Positions 63,345 through 64,000 of a DNA stretch of 64,000 nt are shown piece after piece. Location of the stretch: NCBI GenBank assembly GCA_019058315.1, contig JAHPZH010000003.1, forward strand, positions 640,451-704,450. The letters are read 5' to 3'. The first letter of the stretch is position 1. The number at the start of each line of letters is the position of its first letter. The notes under the pieces are model-generated. The model searched no databases, had not been told where the DNA came from, and saw only the letters and a list, made by a program, of their open reading frames with translations. Both the position numbers and the translations under genes were made by a program. Source of the stretch: Candidatus Helarchaeota archaeon (GTDB lineage Archaea; Asgardarchaeota; Lokiarchaeia; Helarchaeales; RDOG01).

Positions 63345-63896
63345 TTATTCCACAGATGCATGTCTTGCATGGATGTAATCCTCGTCAATCTTTAATTCAT
63401 CCATTATAACTCTTGCTAGTGAATCAAATAGCGCAAATGCAGCAGTATCAAAAAGACTCGTATAGGGAGCTAGACTTTTAGTTTTTTCAACTTTTGTTTT
63501 ACTTTTCAAATCTATGATTATATCAGCTAATTTCCCTATTGTACATTCAGGATTTGAGGTAATTAAAACGAGTTTACCTCCAATTTCTCTAACTTTTTTT
63601 GCGAATGCAACAGTACTAATTGTTTCACCAGATCCTGATATCGCTATTAAAATATCTTTATCCGTAAAGCGGTGTGTAATGGTATCACCAATAAAACAAG
63701 ATTTTACTCCCAAATGCATGAGGCGATGTGCAAATGTTCGTCCCACAAGTCCCGATCTGCCAGCTCCATAAACAAACGTCATTCGACAATAATGAATTAA
63801 GTTAGTTATTCCTTTAATATCATGTTCATCAATTATTTCTGTTAATTTTTTAATATTATCCGCTATTTCAAGTATTGTATCATGAAAATTACCCAT
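63345..63896 (-). CDS. hxlB: 6-phospho-3-hexuloisomerase (SIS domain)
   Basis: This 183-residue SIS-domain protein has VYGAGRSGLVGRTFAHRLMH near 38-57, ISGSGETISTVAFAKK near 90-105 and LVLITSNPECTIGKLAD near 114-130. These match PHI, which turns 3-hexulose 6-phosphate into fructose 6-phosphate in the RuMP pathway and, in archaea, supplies pentoses in reverse with HPS. HPS is not in this window. It is the first gene of the minus-strand cluster leading to the PfkB kinase. Confidence 0.88.
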   Translation of the reverse strand: MGNFHDTILEIADNIKKLTEIIDEHDIKGITNLIHYCRMTFVYGAGRSGLVGRTFAHRLMHLGVKSCFIGDTITHRFTDKDILIAISGSGETISTVAFAKKVREIGGKLVLITSNPECTIGKLADIIIDLKSKTKVEKTKSLAPYTSLFDTAAFALFDSLARVIMDELKIDEDYIHARHASVE

Positions 63897-64000
63897 AAAA
63901 GCTCACTCACTTAGTAATTCTATTCTTTAAATAGGATTATTGTATAGATTATTAAAAATATAGTAATTAAAATTAGAATAAAAATGATTTCAAAGAGATT

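Noticed and set aside
1..64000. CRISPR arrays, insertion sequences, prophage, rRNA operon or replication origin
   Set aside because: No repeats with spacers, transposase, integrase, structural phage gene, rRNA sequence or Cdc6/ORB-like cluster was seen on either strand.

Overview
This window is an AT-rich archaeal chromosome segment (about 30% GC by eye) from an Asgard archaeon, most probably of the Lokiarchaeia. The evidence is the gene content: eight eukaryote-like small GTPases (seven Rag/Gtr/Arf-like, one Rab-like), longin- and roadblock-type domains, Yip1-like membrane proteins, an archaeal-type energy module (HdrA, HdrCB, selenocysteine VhuD), archaeal ArsA/Get3, and hairpins after selenoprotein genes that resemble the eukaryotic SECIS, as described for Lokiarchaeota. 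TTG starts are common. There is no rRNA operon, CRISPR array, insertion sequence or prophage.

Layout. 1-8 kb: end of an unknown gene, an SSAT-like acetyltransferase, a Rab-like GTPase with a zinc ribbon, rhamnulokinase-like FGGY kinase, HAD phosphatase, a PadR-Hsp20 operon with twin palindromic operators, ArsA and a methyltransferase; two look-alike structured hairpins lie at 618-691 and 5653-5755. 8-14 kb: a 1473-residue protein joining a prenyltransferase-like toroid, long coiled coil, winged helix and membrane anchor, then a two-TM peptide and a MaoC protein. 13-22 kb: a chromosome-structure locus with ScpA, two ScpB-like proteins, SMC, two V4R-like proteins and an HhH-Rag-roadblock GTPase. 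22-27.5 kb: membrane acyltransferase, small proteins, a Rag-like GTPase / longin / Rag-like GTPase island holding a metallo-beta-lactamase remnant, and a B3/B4-domain protein. 27.6-35.4 kb: HdrCB, double-length HdrA, an inverted surface protein with two eight-bladed FG-GAP propellers, and VhuD with an in-frame UGA followed by a SECIS-like hairpin. 35.5-51 kb: M24 peptidase, methyltransferase, secreted and membrane proteins, a trans-sulfuration PLP enzyme, WD40 propeller, amidohydrolase, alkaline-phosphatase-superfamily enzyme with two Yip1-like proteins, and aldehyde:ferredoxin oxidoreductase with its ferredoxin. 51-56 kb: a giant TPR protein, an unknown protein and a zinc protein. 56-64 kb (minus strand): hxlB, PfkB kinase, four tandem HhH-Rag/Arf-like GTPases, SelD (itself a selenoprotein), its candidate SECIS and a tRNA-Pro with an intron in the D-loop.

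How it fits together. HdrCB, HdrA and VhuD suggest H2- or ferredoxin-linked electron bifurcation. AOR with its ferredoxin feeds the same ferredoxin pool. SelD makes the selenophosphate needed for VhuD and for SelD itself, a self-dependent selenium loop. The strongest candidates for something undescribed are the four-GTPase tandem array, the HhH-Rag-roadblock GTPase inside the SMC locus, the toroid/coiled-coil/membrane protein, the paired intergenic hairpins, and the D-loop tRNA intron.
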